In this document: in pieces, positions 12,509 to 15,419 of the stretch
Layout: the number at the start of each line of letters is the position of its first letter
How positions within the stretch are numbered: the stretch's first letter is position 1
Source: Pseudomonadota bacterium
GTDB taxonomy: Bacteria; Pseudomonadota; Gammaproteobacteria; Burkholderiales; Burkholderiaceae
DNA: 15,419 nucleotides
Assembly (NCBI GenBank): GCA_023441105.1
Contig: JAEZQX010000407.1
Coordinates: forward strand, 1 to 15,419
Direction of reading: 5' to 3'
Program-made: the position numbers and the translations under genes
Notes under the pieces: generated by a model
Seen by the model: only the letters and a program-made list of their open reading frames with translations
Databases searched by the model: none
What the model was told of the DNA's origin: nothing

Positions 12509-13204
12509 TCAGGCGCCGAACAGGCTGCCGACCGCGGCGGCCGCCAGCATGGCCAGGGCGCTCCACACAGTGACACGCAGGGCACCGCGCAGCATGGGGG
12601 CCCCGCCGAGCCGCGCCGCGAGCGCTCCCAGCAGCGCAAGGCAGGCCAGCGACGCCGGCACCGTCAGCAGGCTGAGGCGCTGCGCCGGCGCCACCGCCGC
12701 CAGCCCGAGCGGCAGGCTTGCGCCCACGGCGAAGGCCGCGGCGGAAGCCAGCGCGGCCTGCAGCGGGCGTGCGCGCAAGGCCTGGCTGATGCCGAGTTCG
12801 TCGCGCGCGTGCGCACCCAGGGCGTCGTGCGTGGTGAGCTGCACCGCCACCTCGCGCGCGAGTCCCGGCTCCAGCCCGCGTGCGACGTAGATGCGGGTCA
12901 GCTCGCGCAGCTCGCTGGCCGGATCGTCCGCCAGCTCGCTGCGCTCGAGCGCGAGATCGGCTTTTTCGGCATCGGCCTGAGAGCTCACCGACACGTACTC
13001 GCCGGCTGCCATCGAAAGCGCGCCACCCACCAGGCCGGCGATGCCGGCCAGCACCAGGCTGCGCGCGGGCGCCCCGGTAGCGGCAAAGCCGACGATCAGG
13101 CTGGCCGTGGACACGATGCCGTCGTTGGCGCCCAGCACGGCCGCGCGCAACCAGCCGCTGCGATCGGAGCGATGGGTTTCGAGATGGTGCTGGTGGCGTT
13201 GCAT
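12509..13204 (-). CDS. VIT-family Fe2+/Mn2+ transporter, 231 aa
   Basis: The start HLETHRSDRSGWLRAAVLGA followed by NDGIVSTASLIVGFAA (about 27-42) is the hallmark first membrane helix of the CCC1/VIT1 family. GGALSMAAGEYVSVSSQAD (60-78) is the second conserved helix and its cytoplasmic end. A charged cytoplasmic segment (about 79-140, ELTRIYVARGLEPGLAREVA) follows, with Glu/His residues that bind metal in relatives, then three more helices. It exports or sequesters Fe2+ or Mn2+. The ATG at 13202-13204 is preferred over one ten codons upstream because family members begin just before the HxxxHRS motif and GGAA lies upstream. The 29-bp gap to the previous gene suggests one operon. Confidence 0.92.
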   Translation of the reverse strand: MQRHQHHLETHRSDRSGWLRAAVLGANDGIVSTASLIVGFAATGAPARSLVLAGIAGLVGGALSMAAGEYVSVSSQADAEKADLALERSELADDPASELRELTRIYVARGLEPGLAREVAVQLTTHDALGAHARDELGISQALRARPLQAALASAAAFAVGASLPLGLAAVAPAQRLSLLTVPASLACLALLGALAARLGGAPMLRGALRVTVWSALAMLAAAAVGSLFGA

Positions 13205-13233
13205 GGGCGGGTTTCCGCAGGGAAAGGGAGGCA

Positions 13234-13617
13234 TCAGCGCCGGCGCCAGGGCCGGCCCGAGAGCAGCCAGCCGATCATGACGCCGCAGACGGCGCCGATG
13301 AACTCCAGCACGACGCGCAGGCCGAGGGTCGTCGGGTCATGGATGCCGCCGAGGGTGCGCTGGATGACGAACGGCGATTCCAGCCGCACGATGCTGAGAT
13401 AGAGAAGGTGCCAGGCGTCGGTGCCGGCACCGATGGCGAGCGCAATGACCAGGGCGACGCCGATGGCGCTGCCCTCGCGCCAGTGCAGGCGCGGCGCAGT
13501 CAGGTGGGTCAATGCGGACAACACGGCGCCAATCGCGAGCGCCAGCAGGCCGGCCATCAGCGCGCCCGCCATGCCGGTGCCGAGCCAGCTCAGGCCCACG
13601 GAGCGCCTCCCGCCCAT
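13234..13617 (-). CDS. Small membrane protein, 127 aa
   Basis: Three likely membrane helices are seen (about 11-36, 50-76 and 98-119), and the C-terminus is basic (GRPWRRR). No family is recognised. The ATG at 13615-13617 is preferred because the 70 codons upstream look non-coding (arginine/proline-rich, as expected of a shadow frame), though no clear Shine-Dalgarno precedes it; an ATG 15 codons further in is the alternative. Its stop is 29 bp upstream of the VIT-family gene on the same strand, so the two are probably co-transcribed. It may assist or be unrelated to metal export. Confidence 0.72.
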   Translation of the reverse strand: MGGRRSVGLSWLGTGMAGALMAGLLALAIGAVLSALTHLTAPRLHWREGSAIGVALVIALAIGAGTDAWHLLYLSIVRLESPFVIQRTLGGIHDPTTLGLRVVLEFIGAVCGVMIGWLLSGRPWRRR

Positions 13618-13951
13618 GCAAGGGGAGCAGCGTGATTCCGGCCCGGCCGGCTGGCGGGTGACCTGGCTCGCACGTGGCGCGCAGCGGTTTCCGCCTGCCC
13701 GGGGGCGTGGCGCATGGCGTCTCCTGGATGGGTGCCGGCGGACGGCGGCTGCCGGGAATCTACCATCGGCATGGAGGTTGGGCGGTGCGAACGGACGATT
13801 GCGGCAGGTCGCGGCCGAAACTGTCAAAACGTGGCATTTCGTGCGGCGCAGCAGGAAGCCGCTGCGCCTGCGTCATTGGAGCACCCTTGGCATGGTGATT
13901 GCTTCAGTCGGCGCAGGCAACCCACGACCCCTTCCGATGAACGGACTTGCG
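13618..13951. other. Divergent intergenic region
   Basis: This 334-bp stretch lies between the starts of two divergent genes and should hold both promoters. On the minus strand a perfect TTGACA (complement at 13822-13827) has only a weak CGCAAT 18 bases on. No other structure was seen. Several frames are open through it on both strands but show no coding signal. Confidence 0.5.
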
Positions 13952-14425
13952 ATGATGGACTCGGTCCCCGTGCGCGCGGCATCCCCCGGCTACTGCGACA
14001 TTGCCCAGCCGCTGGAATGGCGCTCGCGCTATGACGGCCTGGTGGCCATCGCGCAGATCGGCGACAAGGCGGTTGCCGGCATCTCCGGTCCCTGGTCCGG
14101 CAAGTACGCCCTCACCTGGTGGGAACGCCCGCTGCCCGCACGCCAGCTCGAGCTGTACGACACGCTCGAAGCCGCCAAGCGCGAGGTGGAGGACTGGGCC
14201 GATCGCATGAGCCACGCGCATGCCCTTCCCCATCCGGTCGCGGCGCATGCGCCACTCGCCACGCGCGAGGCGGACGGCGCGGCCGGCCCGTTCGCACGCA
14301 TGTGCACCTTCCTGCCGGAGTTCCCGCGCCGCGCTTCGCCGAGCGACAAGATCGAGCAGCTGCGCCGGCGCCAGTTCGCCAACGACTGCGATCCGGGCGA
14401 CTTGCATTTCGCCGCGAACGACTAG
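13952..14425 (+). CDS. Hypothetical protein, 157 aa
   Basis: This is a soluble protein. Residues about 15-80 look like a structured domain with repeated aromatic strands (PLEWRSRYDGLVAIAQIGDK, GKYALTWWERPLP) followed by a helix (LYDTLEAAKREVEDWADR). The C-terminal half is less ordered and ends in a short helix (SDKIEQLRRRQFANDCD). It resembles hypothetical proteins I associate with Xanthomonadaceae; function is unknown. Start choice is uncertain: ATG at 13952 or 13955, with others in frame at 13937 and further upstream. The TAG stop overlaps the stop of the convergent NYN gene in the tetranucleotide ctag. Confidence 0.68.
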   Translation: MMDSVPVRAASPGYCDIAQPLEWRSRYDGLVAIAQIGDKAVAGISGPWSGKYALTWWERPLPARQLELYDTLEAAKREVEDWADRMSHAHALPHPVAAHAPLATREADGAAGPFARMCTFLPEFPRRASPSDKIEQLRRRQFANDCDPGDLHFAAND

Positions 14426-15168
14426 GCCTTGCTGCGGCGCCGGCGGCTGCGCAGGCGCAGCCAGGTCGATGCGCTCGCGCCATCGCCGCTCTTGCGCTTC
14501 TCGACCTCGAACAGGCCACTGGCCGCGACCAGTTCGCTGAGCTTGCGATAGCCGTAATTGCGCGGGTCGAATTCCGGCGCCTGCTTGGCGATGTTGCTGC
14601 CGACCGGGCCGAGGTTGGCCCAGCCCGATTCGTCCGACGAGGCATCCACCGCGCTGCGCAGCAGCGTCACCAGCCGCGCGTCCTGGCGCAGCTGCGTGCC
14701 CGAGCGCGCCTCGACCGGCTGCTCGTCGTCCGGTTCCTCGCCGAGGATCTCGGTGTAGATGAAGCGGTCACAGGCCGAGACGAAGGGCGCCGGCGTCTTC
14801 TTCTCGCCGAAGCCGTACACCACCAGCCCCGCCTCGCGGATGCGGCCGGCCAGGCGCGTGAAGTCGCTGTCGCTGGAGACGATGCAGAAGCCGCCGAGAT
14901 GGCCGGCGTAAAGCAGGTCCATCGCGTCGATGATCAGCGCCGAGTCGGTGGCGTTCTTGCCGGTGGTGTAGCGGAACTGCTGGATCGGCTGGATCGCGTG
15001 CTTGAGCAGCGCTTCCTTCCAGCCCTTCAGCTGCGGCCCGGTCCAGTCGCCGTAGATGCGCTTGACGGTGGCGGTGCCGTACTTGGCGATCTCCGCCAGC
15101 AGTCCGTCGACCACCGACGGCGGCGCGTTGTCCGCATCGATCAGCACGGCAAGCGTGGTGGAAGCCAT
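14422..15168 (-). CDS. NYN-domain protein with C-terminal OST-HTH/LOTUS-like domain, 248 aa
   Basis: Residues 7-140 form a NYN (PIN-like) ribonuclease domain. VLIDADNAPPS has Asp11, Asp13 and Asn14, TDSALIIDAMDLL has Asp75 and Asp81, and VSSDSDF has Asp100 and Asp102; together these are the acidic metal-binding cluster. Residues about 163-225 (RQDARLVTLLRSAVD ... RKLSELVAASGLFEV) match the winged-helix OST-HTH/LOTUS domain, which binds RNA in relatives. An acidic linker (EEPDDEQ) joins them, and the tail is basic (RSRRRRSKA). It probably cleaves or binds RNA in the cytoplasm. The ATG at 15166-15168 is chosen for domain start, with GGGG upstream; the 43 codons before it look non-coding. Confidence 0.9.
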   Translation of the reverse strand: MASTTLAVLIDADNAPPSVVDGLLAEIAKYGTATVKRIYGDWTGPQLKGWKEALLKHAIQPIQQFRYTTGKNATDSALIIDAMDLLYAGHLGGFCIVSSDSDFTRLAGRIREAGLVVYGFGEKKTPAPFVSACDRFIYTEILGEEPDDEQPVEARSGTQLRQDARLVTLLRSAVDASSDESGWANLGPVGSNIAKQAPEFDPRNYGYRKLSELVAASGLFEVEKRKSGDGASASTWLRLRSRRRRSKA

Positions 15169-15254
15169 GGCACGACCCCGCAGCGGCGATGCCCGCGAGC
15201 CTACACCGTGCAATGGCGCCGGCGCCATGCGACGAGCCCGATACAGGGGCGCCG

Positions 15255-15275
15255 CAGGAGCGGTGCAGCCGCGAC
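15255..15275 (+). repeat. REP-like repeat, single copy
   Basis: caggagcggtgcagccgcga matches the 'gtaggagcggc..cagccgcgac' repeat found in intergenic regions of Xanthomonadaceae and relatives. It lies in the leader region upstream of the NYN gene. Confidence 0.6.
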
Positions 15276-15362
15276 GGCGAAACGCGGGTGCGGCCAAACG
15301 GTCGATCTCCGAGCTGCCACAATCGCGACCGTCGAGGCTTGCGCTGCAGGCGATGTGCCGCG

Positions 15363-15419
15363 GTCGCGCTTGCAGCGCTCCTACGACAGCACGTGTTTTT
15401 CGTAGGAGCGGCGCAGCCG
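15363..15419. repeat. REP-like inverted doublet at window end
   Basis: gtcgcgcttgcagcgctcct (about 15363-15382, minus orientation) and cgtaggagcggcgcagccg (15401-15419, plus orientation, cut by the window end) face each other across a short spacer with a T run. This is the same layout as the pair at 9611-9683. Confidence 0.65.

Noticed and set aside
9676..12573. 965-codon open frame on the plus strand opposite the S9 peptidase
   Set aside because: It is antisense to a well-supported gene with catalytic motifs. Long antisense frames are usual in GC-rich genes with this codon use.
13421..13951. Long 5' extension of the plus-strand hypothetical gene to 13421
   Set aside because: The extension overlaps the membrane-protein gene on the other strand, and its composition is that of a shadow frame; a start near 13937-13955 is more likely.
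15375..15410. Rho-independent terminator at the right end (hairpin with a T run)
   Set aside because: The T run lies in the loop between inverted repeat copies, not after a stem, and no gene ends nearby. A REP-like doublet explains it better.

Overview
The window looks like a chromosomal segment from a high-GC gammaproteobacterium of the Xanthomonadaceae (Xanthomonas, Lysobacter, Luteimonas or a relative). The reasons are a Xanthomonas-type integron integrase next to a cassette array, GC-rich housekeeping genes in the right half, and short intergenic repeats of the 'gtaggagcggcgcagccg' kind common in that family. Genus and species cannot be fixed from the sequence alone.

Left half (1 to about 9132): a chromosomal integron. 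An intact tyrosine-recombinase integrase gene (intI, 8035-9132, + strand) diverges from a cassette array that runs leftwards, with all cassette genes on the minus strand. The array starts at an attI core near 7878 and holds 14 complete cassettes plus a leftmost one whose outer end is unclear. Cassette boundaries are set by attC sites of three size classes: short (55-60 bp), long (about 111 bp, with an extra covarying hairpin) and several odd ones (73, 78 and 108 bp). Reading outward from attI, the cassettes carry: an SGNH-hydrolase lipoprotein; a possible PD-(D/E)XK-like protein; a 105-aa hypothetical; a 69-aa two-TM protein; a compact MBOAT-like membrane protein; a 72-aa tail-anchored-type protein; a 159-aa exported protein; a YjaA-like protein; a cassette with no gene; a 304-aa hypothetical; a gene-poor cassette; a 121-aa exported protein; a 167-aa and a 141-aa hypothetical; and a YTGPGGG-repeat protein whose 5' end appears frameshifted. 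No antibiotic-resistance cassette was seen. A candidate cassette promoter Pc lies between intI and attI and would read into the array.

Right half (9087-15419): ordinary GC-rich chromosome. It holds a GFA/CENP-V-type zinc protein (convergent with and overlapping intI), an intergenic mosaic of short repeats (9474-9930), a secreted S9-family prolyl-oligopeptidase-like peptidase, a VIT-family Fe/Mn transporter preceded by a small membrane protein in an operon-like pair, a conserved-looking hypothetical on the plus strand, and a NYN-domain protein with a C-terminal OST-HTH/LOTUS-like region. The window ends in another inverted pair of REP-like repeats.

How the parts work together: IntI would recombine folded single-stranded attC sites with attI, so the first cassettes are the most recently acquired and the best placed to be read from Pc. 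Six of the cassette products look exported or membrane-bound, which suggests the array mostly changes the cell envelope. This is an inference. The most unusual points are the covarying long attC hairpins, the compact MBOAT-like cassette, the apparently gene-free cassettes, the one-base frameshift in the YTGPGGG gene, and the heptamer repeat that supplies the stop codon of the S9 peptidase.
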